Below, one piece after another: positions 33,642 through 48,180 of a stretch of 64,000 nucleotides of DNA (position 1 is the first letter of the stretch; each line of letters opens with the position of its first letter). The notes beneath the pieces are model-generated. The model ran no database searches, was not told the DNA's origin, and saw nothing but the letters and a program-made list of their open reading frames with translations. The DNA is from Sophora flavescens (taxonomy: Eukaryota; Streptophyta; Magnoliopsida; Fabales; Fabaceae). Where the stretch lies: positions 282,282,397 through 282,346,396 of the forward strand of contig CM061062.1 of NCBI GenBank assembly GCA_030762895.1, read 5' to 3'. A program made the position numbers and the translations under genes.

Positions 33642-35700
33642 GTGTGTGTTTGGATGGGGTATTTCAAAATTCCAAGGAATTTGAAATACAAGGCAATTGA
33701 ATTGCTTCATTTGAATTCCTTTCATTTTGAAAATACTTTGTTTGGATAAAGTAATTCAAATACCTTGTATTTCAAATTCTTTGTTTGGATAAAGCAATTT
33801 AATTACCTTCAATTATAAAATATCATTTTTGAATATTTATTTAAAAAATTGGAATTTCAATATAAAATATGACAAATAATTAAACGTTAGTCAATTTTTA
33901 AATAAAAAAATTTAAAAATAATTAAAAATGATCTAAAAAATTAAAAATTAGACAATTTGTAAAAATATGATTAATTATATCATTTTCACTGAATTCTTTA
34001 TATGGAACATAATTTGGACCAAAAAGCAGATGAAAAATGGTAGAAGATATGTAAAGAACAATACTTGTTATCCTTCCCTAGAAGCTACAAATACTCAACC
34101 AACGGGTTTTGTTGTTAATATTTTTGTACTGCAACATGATAATGATACAATACGAGTGGAGTTCAGATTTGAGCTCCAAAACCACACTTGAGTTGAGATT
34201 ATATATGAACTACAAATACAATGAGTCGTTTCTTCTTTGTTCAATACTTTCCATGCCACTACTCTTTTATAGGAGATTGGCCTCCCCATGCTGGAAAAGC
34301 AAATACTTCATTGGATATAAATAAAACCCTGCACCAAAATAATAACATCTTTAGAAAGTGAAGGCCAACTGCTTGGAGTAATGAATAATGAACATATTTG
34401 AAATTATAACTCAGGAAAAATGGAGATCTTATTCATCTTATTCATAAGGGGGTATTAGGACTAATTTTGATGGGAAAAAGAAAAACATGAGTCGTCACTA
34501 ATGAAATTCGCATCTTCTATGTGAAGTATGTCAAGCATGGAAAATAGGTTACATCTATGATAGCAAACATAGCAAGTAAAAATAAGAACCGATCAATATA
34601 AATCCTTCAAAGTTAATGGCATGTCAACATTAAGCTCTAGAAATGAAACCTGTTGGTAATAAACATATAAGAATACAGATAAAGAAGAGTGCATTCACAG
34701 TAACAATAAACAAAAGGTAGAAGATGTATCATTTATTCCACATAGATAAACAAAAAGAAAACATGCATACAATAAGAAAACAAACTTCAGTACTATACTA
34801 CTAGTAACAGGACACATTAAGCAGAACCACCAAAATCATATAAATACCTATATACTAGCAAAACTGATTTTTCTTTTTTTGTTTTGTTTACAATACTACA
34901 ACTTTTGCACTTTGTAGTCAATTCCCTTATTCAAGACAGAACAGACAAATCAAGGTAAACACTAAACAGTGTCTAAATTCTGTCTTATATGAGTCAAGGT
35001 TCTAACTTGCAGACCGCATCACCTGATCTATCCTACCCCCATAACTTCAGTAATGATAATTTCAATCTATCCTGCCTAATTTAACTTGTCTCTTCCAAGT
35101 TCATACATCTAAAGAGTAAGTTATAATACCTGGCAGTCTGGTATAAGATCTGGTGAGTTAGCAGCACCAAGCTTGCTAGTCAACTTGTCTTCAAGCCCTC
35201 AATTTCTGTACACAATGTTAAAACAAACCATGTGAATAAAACTGGTGTAGCACCTCATAAGCAAGAACAAAGATATCTTTTGAGCAAGCCATTAGTAATG
35301 AATCTCAAATAATGAAGGCTAATCCACACTATAAATGCACAATATGCAAGATTTATACCTGTAACTAGCACCAAACCACCAACTCTTCAATTATTATCTC
35401 TCTCTCTGATATGCATTTCTACAAACACATGGTGCTTGCTACCGAGCTTTAACTCAAACCCATCAAAAGGTGAAAACATACCCCCAATAACCTAATCCGA
35501 GATTATCACCCACATATACAAAACAACGAAACAAAAGATTGAAGATATATTATAATTTTTATCTATATCAAACTTTGTAGTTCTCATCACTCTGTACTGC
35601 ATCATAAACAAACTGAAGATTGATTGGTGTGAATTAATCCCATGAATTAGAGAAAAAGCAGGAAATCATTGGAAAGAGAATTGAAGAATCGGTTGTGTAT
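33642..35700. mobile_element. PIF/Harbinger-like element, unit B, cut at right
   Basis: Left end GTGTGTGTTTGGATGG as in unit A. It runs collinear up to GGTTGTGTAT (35700), equivalent to 15182 in unit A, where a retrotransposon LTR starts. Near 34400-34500 about 60-100 bp differ completely from unit A (a local replacement containing TTCATAAGGGGGTATTAGG). The exon-like segment is lost. Confidence 0.65.
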
Positions 35701-38700
35701 TGTGACAACCTAAACTCGGGTCATCACATGGTTACCCGTTTGCGGAAATAAAACTTAATTTGCTGGTTGCTTTCGAAAAATAATGTTTTCTCAACGTTTA
35801 TCTCTTCAAAATATGGTGATAAATTTTTCCCTCCTTCTTTTAACCTCATAACCACAACAACGTAATCAGATCACACTTAAATACATAATGTATATAAGTC
35901 CTCCAACTATACTACCTCATATGTTTTCTCACATAAATCATAATCAACTTTATTCTCAAAACATAATATTACCTAATCTGATCGTAACTAACGGACACTA
36001 CAAAGGACAAAAGCAGCAACAGCATGCCTCGAACTAGACAACCTTCTTCTTCTTGGAGAGATCATACCCCTTGTACAACTCTGATATGGTTGTAAGGGTG
36101 AGACGCCAATATATGGATTTATCACCATAACTAAATGCGCAACACAAAAGAAGGCACATACACATATACATGTCTATAACAACATACTCATTCATATCAT
36201 AATATGAATGGGTTTCACACCCGAAACATCAACATTGGAAAAACTATGCATGAACACTTCAATACATCATCTAAACATTCATACTTAATCTCATGAGATA
36301 TCTCCAACCTCTTGATGAGTTGATCAGACTCGATTGCCACAGGCACACCGCCACAGGCACTCCCATCGCACACTGTCCAACATCGTGGCACAGTGATAAC
36401 AATCTGAGATGGGGCCTCATTTTCCAAACTCTGGGCACACTGAGAACATCTTTGTATGATCAACCCTGATGCCGCAAGGTAATCCCTCTTCTGATCATGG
36501 CACGTCTGCCAAATGCATGCAAGAAAACATTTTGTTCTCAACACTTTTCTTTGTGATATATCTTTATTTGTCAAAGCTCTCAAAAGCTTACGACTTAACA
36601 TCTTTTGAAACTTCTTTACATCTTTTATTAACAACACAGGACTTCAAAGTCCGAGTGCTCAATCACGAAGCCCCTAGACCTTGCAATCAGTCTTAGGTTC
36701 GTGGTAATAGAAAACATCTTACAATGTGTTAACTTCTTTTAGTAGATACCTAGTCTACAACACAACGAACCTTAATACCCCGACGTCTCGGTTATTAAGT
36801 TCCATAACATCGTTTTACATCATTTTTACATCTTCTTACAGCTTACATCGTTCTACATCTTTTTATATCGTCTTACATCGTTTTACATCTTTTTACATCT
36901 TTTACATCTTTTACATCTTTTTACATCGTTTTACATGTCCAAAATAAGACAACGTCTTAAGAATACTAGCACCCCTACATCTCAGTTACTAAATTCTATA
37001 TCGTCCTTTACGTCATTAAGTAAAACTCATTTACCGAAAATTCTTTCTACTTGAAATTCGTTTATAAAACGTCAATTCATAGAAAATCCAGTTTTCCTTT
37101 GGAAACACATCTTTTCCAAAATAACGTCAAATCATCAACAACTTCTTTTTATTGAAACTTCAACTCTAATAAATCAATTAAAATTAAATCTCTTTTCAAC
37201 ATAAGTACTTCTGTTTTTAAACTCTGACCGTAAATAATTTCGAAACTTGCCGTCGTTTAGCATTTTCAAAGAAAAACGTCTTTAAGTCAAACTTTGACAT
37301 TTCTTCTAAAATAATTTTCTTATATAATAAATAAGGTCTTTTTGAATATTAATTTCACCAAATCACTTTTTATAATATTTCAGAATTTCTTGTGTAAAAA
37401 TTAGCAGTACTAAAAAAAATTTCACGGTTACGCTCTCACCGTGACTCATAAACTTCTTTTACACTAATAAATCATGAAAATAATAATATTTCTCAAAACT
37501 CATTATTTTTCCAAAATCATATTTGCCTCTACGATTATATTCCAACATTCCCCATAAAACGTTGGATATAACTTTCACAGCTTATTAAATCTTTTATCTG
37601 CTTAATCAGTTGTGCACTGACCACTGTCAGGCCTCTCAAACAACATTCAACAACATCATCACAGTCGTATCCCCAGGAAAATCATGCATCATAACAACAT
37701 AATATACTACTGCAGATAATTAAAAGCAGATCAATCACCGATACACAGATAAACAACACATCGTAAACAACATAAACAATTAATCACAAACCACATATAA
37801 ATCATATAAGCCACACTAAAAGCAAATATTTATAGAGAAAATCCCTCAGGTAAGCTCCCCTTACCTCTTGAAGACTCAACTAACGTTTTCAAACAACCTA
37901 CCGATTTAATCCAGTTTCCTCCGTCGGCTTTAGGTCAAACCAACCCGATTGATTCCTTCAAATGAATTGCAACCAAAATAAATCAAATCAAACAACAGCA
38001 TACTTAGCTCATGAGGGTTGGGTTTCGGTCAAGGACTGACTTTTAGGGTTCAAAATCCTTAAAATTTCTAATCATGATTAAGTCATAGATTAATGGTCCT
38101 TAATCAACCTAAATCATGGTTTAGTGACTAAACAACTAAATTTTAAACTCAAAACTTCCTAACTCTCATATACTTAGATTCGGTCTCAACATGTTCATAG
38201 GGCTAGGGTTCTTAATTTAATAAACCAACTTGGATTTATTAAGCAAACATACTAATAGCTTGATTACTAAGATCATTAATGAAAACTTTGAACAAAACTC
38301 ATCTAGTTCCAAGAACTAGGGTTTCGGCCTTGATGAAATCAATAGGTTAGAGTTTTATTTTTGATCTTATATATACTTGGATACAAGAACTATCAAGATA
38401 CTAGAAGATTGAATCATGAATCAAGACATGAAAATGAAACAAAACCTATGAACATGATATTGACCTAGGTTCGGCCAAGTCCAGAAATTAGGGAAATAAA
38501 TTTCTCATGATCTTATGCTTCTAGATGATGAAAATAGAGATGATTATAAGATCATAGCAATTGGTTTCATGTCAAAAGGATTTTTCTAGAATTAGTTATG
38601 GATTTTCAAAGTTCTAGATCTAGAAACTTAAAAGTGATGAACAACTATGAAATAAACTTTGAATCAAGAAATTGATTGAAGAACATAAACATGATTATAG

Positions 38701-39968
38701 AAGAAGAATAGGATTCACATCTTGGAGATCAAAAACAAGTGAAGATCCAAGAACTTGCTTCACAAACTTGACACTCAAAGACTTATGAACTTTAGGTTTT
38801 TGAACAAAAGGCAATAGAAACTAAGTGAAAGGTGAGGTAGGGTATTTATAGACATGTGGGCTGCGCCACTTTTGAGGACCAAGTATAAAGGAGGTGGCTT
38901 TTCAAAGGATTAAAGTGCAAATAACTCATATGGACCATTTTGCAAAGATTCCAAAAGTATAAGGACTATTTTGCAATTTGCAAATAAATTGTCATGATGA
39001 CCTTTTTACCACATTTAATGTAAGCTTATCTTGAATAACTTTGGCTGAATTTGTGTCATAGATATTTTTAAGACAAATCATGAAAGTTGAAGAAAAATCA
39101 AGAATGTTGAAGAAAAATCAAGAATGATGTAGAATAATGTGGAAAATTGTGGAACATTCTAGAAAGCCTTGGTTCATCCAACAACAAATGAGGGCAGCCT
39201 TCAATCCCTCATGGGCTTGCGCATGGGCTTGGTACATTTGGGCTTGGATTCATTTTTGTGGGGCCCACTTAAAGATTTAAGCATTAAGCTTGACATAGGA
39301 AACTTATATGGCTTCAAATAGGCTTTATGGAACTTAAGTCATGGGTAAGGAATTTGGGCTTCAAAGCCACGGTCCTATATGGATTTGGAACAAGGATTCT
39401 AGCCCAATTCAATTGAAAAAAACTTAGAAACCAACTCAAGGACAAAAGAGTAATTAACAGAAAGTTCAGGGACTTAAGCGTAAAATTCATAAATTTTCAC
39501 TTTAACCTTGAAAAACCTTCTAGACTTAAAAATATGATTCATCCCCTTGAATCATCTCAAAATCCTAAGATAAATCCTCTATCGGCTCTTAGAAACTACG
39601 AAATCCACTCCGTCGTCTTCCTGATTACGTATTCCGCCCGTAAAATGTAAATTATTTTATTTTTTTACCAAAATTTTCAAAACTTCCAGTATCGTAGAAA
39701 ATACGATAAAAACATTTTTTTATCTCGTTCACGAATTAAAATTAGGTCTTATGAGCAGTAAACTTGTACTGTCAGTGAAAACACAAAACGGCAGACCGAC
39801 TTCCGTCTGAATTTTCAACCAAAAACTTCCCCGTAACCTTATGAAAATAAGTATAACAAGGAAATGACATTGGTTTGTCCAAAATCATTTTCTAATTCTC
39901 GGATAAAAATATATATGTTTAAATATTTATAACTGATATTATGAAGCAGCGAAAATCGGGGTGTTACA
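35701..39968 (-). mobile_element. Tekay-like LTR 1 (3' LTR)
   Basis: 4268 bp, starting TGTAACACCCC on the minus strand at 39968 and ending GTTGTCACA at 35701. It inserted inside the PIF/Harbinger-like element of unit B. Very similar to LTR 2 (40676-44995) over its full length, with small differences only. Open stretches inside (36215-36637 and others) are not genes. Confidence 0.88.
36810..36945. repeat. TTTTACATC tandem repeats in LTR 1
   Basis: About a dozen units of 8-10 bp (TTTTACATC, CTTACATC, TTTTACATCG). Variable between the two LTRs. Confidence 0.88.
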
Positions 39969-40675
39969 TTACTACCCCACTAAAAAAAAATTTCGTCCTC
40001 GAAATTTCGAGACTCAAAACTAAACAGAATTTTGCAATCTCATCTTAAACTTAAGATTTTACATTGCCCTTCACATCACTTCATTCCTCTTATTCCATAT
40101 TCCATAACACAATTCATTCTTATGTCATTTCTACATATCCGTACTATCCTCAAAATTGCATCAGAGTCTATCACACTCGAAAAACAAAATCAAAACTTAA
40201 TCACTTCTCCTGTCAACATGGTTCCACCAGAAACCTTATTTCAATCATCTAACTCTAAATTTTATCATTAATACTAACAATTTCTTCACAGCACCACGCA
40301 TCAACTCCCTACTCAAAATATTTAATCATAGTCTTAGTTCCTCCTGATTATAATTCAACACTCCAATTTGATATCACCTCACTCATCTCATCCTCAAAAT
40401 AACTTCATTGCATATCCTCAAAATAACTTCATTACACATCTCATCCTCGAACCTTTTTATCAACTTAATTTTTCTCAAGAACTTTTCTTTTCCGCTCACA
40501 TTCAACTTAGGTAAAACTACCATAGACACTTTTCTGTAATTCCTTACTCATTTATTAACACATATTACTTCTAAGAAGTAATTCAAACAAAACTTAACTC
40601 AGAAAACACAACGTCAACACAACAGACCTATTTCCCAACATTCCCGAAAGACTCGACCAGCTCTGATACCATTAA
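39969..40675 (-). mobile_element. Minimal internal domain with PBS and polypurine tract
   Basis: Only 707 bp between two 4.3-kb LTRs. On the minus strand: PBS TGGTATCAGAGC (40660-40671), leader, then directly the 3' region with GAAATTTCGAGGACGAAATT and the purine tract AGTGGGGTAGTAA next to LTR 1. Both ends match the longer internal region at 44996-48406, so the coding part has been deleted. No protein encoded: a non-autonomous derivative. Confidence 0.82.
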
Positions 40676-43600
40676 TTTGACACCCTAAACTCGGGTCATC
40701 ACATGGTTACCCGTTTGCGGAAATAAAACTTAATTTGCTGGTTGCTTTCGGAAAATAATGTTTTCTCAACGTTTATCTCTTCAAAATATGGTGATAAAAT
40801 TTTCCCTCCTTCTTTTAACCTCATAACCACAACAACGTAATCAGATCACACTTAAATACATAATGTATATAAGTCCTCCAACTATACTACCTCATATGTT
40901 TTCTCACATAAATCATAATCAACTTTATTCTCAAAACATAATATTTCCTAATCTGATCGTAACTAACGGACACTACAACCGACAAAAGCAGCAACAACAT
41001 GCCTCGAACTAGACAGCCTTCTTCTTCTTGGAGAGATCATACCCCTTGTACAACTCTGATATGGTTGTAAGGGTGAGATGCCAATATATGGATTTATCAC
41101 CATAACTAAATGCGCAACATAAAAGAAGGCACATACACAAATACATGTCTATAACAACATACTCATTCATATCATAATATCTCGTTTATCAATGGGTTTC
41201 ACACCCCAAAAATCAACATTGGAAAAACTATGCATGAACACTTCAATATATCATCTAAACATTTATACTTAATCTCATGAGATATCTCCAACCTCTTGAT
41301 GAGTTGTTCAGACTCGATTGCCACAGGCACACCACCACAGACACTCCCATCGCACACTGTCCAACATCGTGGCACAGTGATAACAATCTGAGATGGGGCC
41401 TCATTGTCCAAACCCTGGGCACAATGAGAACATCTTTGTATGATCTACCCTGACGCCGCAAGGTAATCCCTCTTCTGATCATGGCACGTCTGCCAAATGC
41501 ATGCAAGAAAACATTCTGTTCTCAACACTTTTCTTTGAGATATATCTTTATTTGTCAAAGCTCTCAAAAGCTTACGACTTAACATCTTTTGAAACATCTT
41601 TACATCTTTTATTAACAACACAGGACTTCAAAGTCCGAGTGCTCAATCACGAAGCCCCTAGACCTTGCAATCAGTCTTAGGTTCGTGGTAATAGAAAACA
41701 TCTTACAATGTGTTAACTTATTTTAGTAGATACCTAGTCTACAACACAACGAACCTTAATACCCCGACGTCTCGGTTATTAAGTTCCATAACATCATTTT
41801 ACATCATTTTTACATCTTCTTACATCTTCTTACATCTTTTTACATCTTACATCGTTCTACTCTTTTTATATCGTCTTACATCGTTTTACATCTTTTTACA
41901 TCTTTTACATCTTTTTACATCTTTTACATCTTATACATCTTTTTACATCGTTTTACATGTCCAAAATAAGACAACGTCTTAAGAATACTAGCACCCCTAC
42001 ATCTCAGTTACTAAATTCTATATCGTCCTTTACGTCATTAAGTAAAACTCATTTACCGAAAATTATTTCTACTTGAAATTCGTTTATAAAATGTTAATTC
42101 ATAGAAAATCCACTTTTCCTTTGGAAACACATATTTTTCCAAAATAACGTCAAATCATCAACAACTTCTTTTTATTGAAACTTCAACTCTAATAAATCAA
42201 TTCAAATTAAATCTCTTTTCAACATAAGTACTGCTGTTTTTAAACTCTCACCGTAAATAATTTCGAAACTTGCCGTCGTTTAGCATTTTCAAAGAAAAAC
42301 GTCTTTAAGTCAAATTTTGACATTTCTTCTAAAATAATTTTCTTATATAATAAATAAGGTCTTTTTGAATATTAATTTCACCAAATCACTTTTTATAATA
42401 TTTCAGAATTTCTTGTGTAAAAATTAGCAGTACTGAAAAAAATTTCACGGTTACGCTCTCACCGTGACTCACAAACTTCTTTTACACTAATAAATCATGA
42501 AAATAATAATATTTCTCAAAACTCATTATTTTTCCAAAATCATATTTGCCTCTACGATTATATTCCAACATTCCCCATAAAACGTTGGATATAACTTTCA
42601 CAGCTTATTAAATCTTTTATCTGCTTAATCAGTTGTGCATTGACCACTGTCAGGCCTCTCAAACAACATTCAACAACATCATCACAATCGTATCCCCAGG
42701 AAAATCATGCATCATAACAACATAATATACTACTGCAGATAATTAAAAGCAGATCAATCACCGATACACAGATAAACAACACATCGTAAACAACATAAAC
42801 AATTAATCACAAACCACATATAAATCATATAAGCCACACTAAAAGCAAATATTTATAGAGAAAATCCCTCAGGTAAGCTCCCCTTACCTCTTGAAGACTC
42901 AACTAACGTTTTCAAACAACCTCCCGATTTAATCCGGTTTCCTCCGTCGGCTTTAGGTCAAACCAACCCGATTGATTCCTTCAAACGAATTACAACCAAA
43001 ATAAATCAAATCAAACAACAACATACTTAGCTCATGAGGGTTAGGTTTCGACCAAGGACTGACTTTTAGGGTTCAAAATCCTTAAAATTTCTAATCATGA
43101 TTAAGTCATAGATTAATGGTCCTTAATCAACCTAAATCATGGATTAGTGACTAAACAACTAAATTTTAAACTCAAAACTTCCTAACTCTCATATACTTAG
43201 ATTCGGTCTCAACATGTTCATAGGGCTAGGGTTCTTAATTTAATAAACCAACTTGGATTTATTAAGCATACATACTAATAGCTTGATTACTAAGATCATT
43301 AATGAAAACTTTGAACAAAACTCATCTAGTTCCAAGAACTAGGGTTTCGGCCTTGATGAAATCAATAGGTTAGAGTTTGATTTTTGATCTTATATATACT
43401 TGGATACAAGAACTATCAAGATACTACTAGAAGATTGAATCATGAATCAAGACATGAAAATGAAACAAAACCTATGGACATGATATTGACCTAGGTTCGG
43501 CCAAGTCCAGAAATTAGGGAAAGAAATTTCTCATGATCTTATGCTTCTATATGCTGAAAATAGAGATGATTATAAGATCATAGCAATTGGTTTCATGTCA

Positions 43601-44995
43601 AAAGGATTTTTCTAGAATTAGTTATGGATTTTCAAAGTTCTAGATCTAGAAACTTAAAAGTGATGAACAACTATGAAATAAACTTTGAAACAAGAAATTG
43701 ATTGAAGAACATAAACATGATTAGAGAAGAAGAACAGGATTCACCTCTTGGAGATTAAAAACAAGTGAAGATCCAAGAACTTGCTTCACAAACTTGACAT
43801 TCAAAGACTTGTGAACTTTAGGTTTTTGAACAAAAGGCAATAGAAACTAAGTGAAAGGTGAGGAAGGGTATTTATAGACATGTGGGCTGCGCCACTTTTG
43901 AGGACCAAGTAGAAAGGAGGTGGCTTTTCAAAGGATTAAAGTGCAAATAACTCATAGGGACCATTTTGCAAAGATTCCAAAAGTATAAGGACTATTTTGC
44001 AATTTTCAAATAAATTGTCATGATGACCTTTTTACCACATTTAATGTAAGATTATCTTGACTAACTTTGTCTGAATTTGTGTCATATATATTTTTAAGAC
44101 AAATCATGAAAGTTGAAGAAAAATCAAGAATGTTGAAGAAAAATCAAGAATGATGTAGAATAATGTGGAAAATTGTGGAACATTCTAGAAAGTCTTGGTT
44201 CATCCAACAACAAATGAGGGCAGCCTTCAATCCCTCATGGGCTTGCGCATGGGCTTGGTACATTTTGGCTTGGATTCATTTTTGTGGGGCCCACTTAAAG
44301 ATTTAAGCATTAAGCTTGATATAGGAAACTTATTTGGCTTCAAATAGGCTTTTTGGAACTTAAGTCATGGATAAGGAATTTGGGCTTCAAAGCCACGGTC
44401 CTATATGGATTTGGAACAAGGATTCTATCCCAATTCACTTGAAAAAAACTTAGAAACTAACTCATGGACAAAAGGGTAATTAACAGAAAGTTCAGGGACT
44501 TAAGCGTAAAATTCATAAATTTTCACTTTAACCTTGAAAAACCTTCTAGACTTAAAAATATGATTCATCCCCTTGAATCATCTCAAAATCCTAAGATAAA
44601 TCCTCTATCGGCTCTTAGAAACTCCGAAATCCACTCCGTCGTCTTCCCGATTACGTATTCCGCCCGTAAAATGTAAATTATTTTATTTTTTTACCAAAAA
44701 TTTCAAAACTTCCAGTATCACAGCAAATACGATAAAAACATTTTTCATCTCGTTCACGAATTAAAATTAGGTCTTATGAGCAGTAAACTTTTACTGTCAG
44801 TGAAAACACAGAAAACGGCAGACTGGCTTCCGTTTGAATTTTCAACCAAAAACTTCCCCGTAACCTTATGAAAATAAGTATAACAAGAAAATGACATTGG
44901 TTTGTCCAAAATCATTTTCTAAGTCTCGGATAAAAATATATATGTTTATATATTTATTACCGATATTACGAAGCAGCGAAAATCGGGGTGTTACA
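40676..44995 (-). mobile_element. Tekay-like LTR 2 (shared middle LTR)
   Basis: 4320 bp. It serves as 5' LTR of the 0.7-kb element below it and as 3' LTR of the longer internal region above it (purine tract at 44996-45010). Its PBS-side terminus reads TTTGACACC instead of the expected TGTGACACC. TTTTACATC repeats occur at about 41790-41960. Confidence 0.85.
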
Positions 44996-45819
44996 TTACT
45001 ACCCCACTAAAAAAAATTTCGTCCTCGAAATTTCATCACTCAAACTAAACAGAATTTTGTAATCTCTTATTAACCTTAAGATTTTACATTGCCTTCCACA
45101 TCACTTCTTTCCTCTTATTCTATATTCCATAACACAATTCATTCTTATGTCACTTCTACATATCCGTACTATCTTCAAAATTTCATTAGAGTCTATCACA
45201 CTTAAAAAAAACAAAATCAAAACTTAATCACTTCTCTTATCAACATGGTTCCACCAAAAACCTTATTCAAATCATCTAACTCTGAATATTATCACTAATA
45301 CCAACAATATCTACACAGCACCACGTATCAACTCTCTACTCAAAATATTTAATCACAGTCTTAGTTTCTCTTGATTATAATTCACCACTCCAATTTGATA
45401 TTACCTCACACATCTCATCCTCAAAATAACTTCATTGCATATCTTAATGCAATTAAACCAAAAGGGATTATATAGAATAGAATTATCTAACTCTTGGCTT
45501 TCAAACTTTTCTAACAACTTAATTTTACTCAAGAACTTCTCTTTTCCGCTCACATTCAACTTAGGTAAAACTACCATAGACATTTTTCTGTAATTTCTTC
45601 CAATCATACGATTAAATCTTAACGATGATCATTTTATCATTATCCTAGAGTTCCTTTAGCAAATTCTACCTCGATCCTAACAAAATATGCCGAAATCATT
45701 TTATTTACTGATGTTACTTCTAGAAATTCTCAGCTTACTAGTCACATTTACACCTCAATAAAAATCCACTTACCTCTTGTCGTACTTAGGTATTACACTT
45801 ACTCTCAGCTAACCTTCTA

Positions 45820-45880
45820 AGGATCAACTCCTTTCTTACTTATCCATCTAACTTAGGATGATAAGCTGAACATTAACTTC
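45820..45880 (-). pseudogene. Integrase remnant
   Basis: SAYHPKLDG followed by a stop and then VRKELILRRL corresponds to the integrase block AYHPQTDGQSER of Ty3/gypsy elements. The stop fits a C-to-T change of a glutamine codon. Only this short block is recognisable. Confidence 0.6.
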
Positions 45881-46389
45881 AACTTGGATCTTAACGCTTG
45901 ATGTAAACTTTGCCCAACACTCGAAGTAAGTTTTTCGGGCTTTACTCAAAACGATGTTGGAAGATTCTTTATCACGTTGGATCAGTCCTCTGATACACGC
46001 CTCTGTTGGTTTTTCCATTACACTGTGGACCTAAGCAGTGAAAAGATGTCGACTTCGTCCACCTACTCACAATAATTTGAAAAGAGATTTCCAAGACAAG
46101 AAATTTCTTGATTTTTCTTTCACAAGAAAGCACAAAGAATAATTTGACCAATCTGAAAGATACAAGTGTCCAATATGTAAAAAGATTCTTCAATAGGTTC
46201 GTGAGTGTAAAAATGCATGGCCAATACATGTTTACAAACACAACTCTAATAAAGTTTCTTCCTTCACAAGAACTTTACTACACAACAATTTAAAAGAACA
46301 ACAGTTCGACAAAATCTAGACTGGATCACTTCCACCAAAAATAAAAGTGAATTGACTAAGTCTCATCAAGAAACTTCTTTTATCCAGAA

Positions 46390-46580
46390 AGTGTCTATCC
46401 TGAACAAAATAGGATAGTTCCCACATATAAAATTTCACAAAAATTGGTTCAGCTAGGGGTTTTGAAACGATCACATCATATGATAAGGAATAAACAGACA
46501 ACTCAAATGTTTCACACAATCTATCGAGAAAAGAAAAGAATTGCGTCGCACGTAAATTTAAAAGTTCAGTTAAAGGATTA
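46390..46580 (-). pseudogene. Aspartic protease remnant
   Basis: The frame around CETFELSVYSLSYDVIVSKP, preceded by ATQFFSFLDRL, is the degraded protease region; the active-site DSGATHSFIS block has decayed to ATQFFSF. It lies directly after the gag zinc knuckles as in the normal element order. Confidence 0.6.
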
Positions 46581-46600
46581 CTAGCGATGTAAAAACTACC

Positions 46601-47770
46601 TTAAAAGAGATCGTCAGAATTTGAAACTTCGGCACCACTCATGGTATAAACTCTCCTCTTAGCCGTTGGTTTATTGATTCTTGTTTTATTAACAACTGGT
46701 CCACGCCTTGGTGCATTACAATCCTTTGATAAGTGTCCTATTTGGTCACAATCGAAACATTTCCTTTCTTTAAAAGGGCAGTTATTTGCCATGTGATTTG
46801 AATCTCCACATTTGAAACATCTCCTGCCTTGGCCTTGGCTTTGGTTCCTTTGGTCTCTACTACCTGATGCAGAAATAACTGGACGATATAGTTGCTGGTT
46901 CTGTTTATTTCTTGGTGATCGAAAATATGGTTTTCTCTGGATTTGCTTTTCCTTCTGATTCTGATTTTAAAACTGGTTCTTGATTCGAGAGGGTCCTCCA
47001 ACATTCCCTCCATAATCTCTCCCTTTCCTTATCAGTTCTATTTTTCTACATTTCTCAACTAAAGATTGGAAATTCTTGATTTCCAGTGGCAGTACCGACT
47101 CTTTGATTTCAAATCGTAGTCCTCCTTCAAACCTTTCACACTTCCAGTCTTCATCCGGGTTATTTTGGAAGAAGCGAAAATACTTGGCAAGTGACTCAAA
47201 TTTTGCCGCGGGTTCCCCAACTGACATATCCTCCTGCTGCAGATGCAAAAATTCTTACTCTTTTTCAGCTCGAGAACTCTAAGGAAAATACTTGTTCAGA
47301 AACAAATTTTGAAATATCTCCCAAGAAATCTCCTGATTTTCTGCTTCCAGCAGTTGCTTAATGCCCTTCCACCAATACTCAGCATCTCTAAACAGCAGAT
47401 AAGTAGCATAAGGCACCTTCATTCCTTCTGGACTATGAATCAACTCAAATATTTTCTTTATCTCCTGAATCCACAAATCAGCTTTTGTAGGATCCACATC
47501 TCCATGAAATTGTGGAGGATTCTGGCGTCTAAAAGCAGTAAGACCTCTACCTTCAGCAGCCTGTTCCGCTCGAAGTTGTTCCTGTAAATTCTTGGCAACC
47601 ATTGTAGCAGTTTGTTGTGCAATAGCATCAGCAACATCTGCCCTTGCTTGTGCAACATAGTCCATGCCTCTGGCTTCCTCATAGTTCTCTTCGAATTTAC
47701 CACGGTCGTTAACACGACCACCTCTACGGCCTCTGCCACAGCCGCGTCCACGTCCACCTTCTGGTTCCAT
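46601..47770 (-). pseudogene. Tekay-like gag with two zinc knuckles, frameshifted
   Basis: Begins at the ATG at 47770 with an arginine/glycine-rich tail (MEPEGGRGRGCGRGRRGGR), then the capsid-like Retrotrans_gag core (PPQFHGDVDPTKADLWIQ, ATYLLFRDAEYWWKG, WEIFQNLFLNKYFP, up to 47279). After breaks it continues at 47248-46967 (SLAKYFRFFQ, ERFEGGLRFEIK), and ends with two CCHC knuckles: CFKCGDSNHMANNC (about 46790-46830) and CFDCDQIGHLSKDC (about 46715-46760). The protein would coat the RNA genome. A stop near 47279 and at least two frame changes make it a pseudogene. Confidence 0.85.
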
Positions 47771-47879
47771 AACTGACCTTCAAGACGCAATCAGTTTAAT
47801 GGCAACCAGAAACTGAACATATACTTACATGTTCAAAACACATTACTTCTAAGAAGCAATTCAATAAATGTACCATCTA

Positions 47880-48180
47880 CTATCCATGGTTTCTCATGCT
47901 CCTCGTGACTCTTAGAGTAAACGAGAACATCATCGACAAAAATGATGACCAACTTATCGAGAAATGGACGAAAATTCTATTTCTTGAAGTCTAACTCAAC
48001 TAACTTCGTTGGCAATATCCTACACAAAGAGGTTGAGATCTGGCTAAATCTAGAAACTAGATCAATCAGAAACTCAACATCCATCCGTCCGCACAAACTT
48101 GGGACATTCTCAGAAAATTTTTCCAAAAATTTTCAATAACAGGTACCTTATTCAAATGTCTGATACCGTCCTAAGGGATA
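47880..48180 (-). pseudogene. Reverse transcriptase remnant upstream of gag
   Basis: Minus-strand frame reads GRMDVEFLIDLVSRFSQIS and, after an internal deletion and a stop, FRPFLDKLVIIFVDDVLVYS followed by KSHEEHEK. These are the start of the Ty3/gypsy reverse transcriptase (VEFxIDL) and its catalytic block with the FVDD aspartates. It lies between the PBS and the gag start, in the same orientation, where an untranslated leader belongs. Confidence 0.8.

Noticed and set aside
36215..36637. 140-codon minus-strand frame in LTR 1
   Set aside because: The homologous part of LTR 2 (41199-41506) has the frame broken, and no domain is recognisable.
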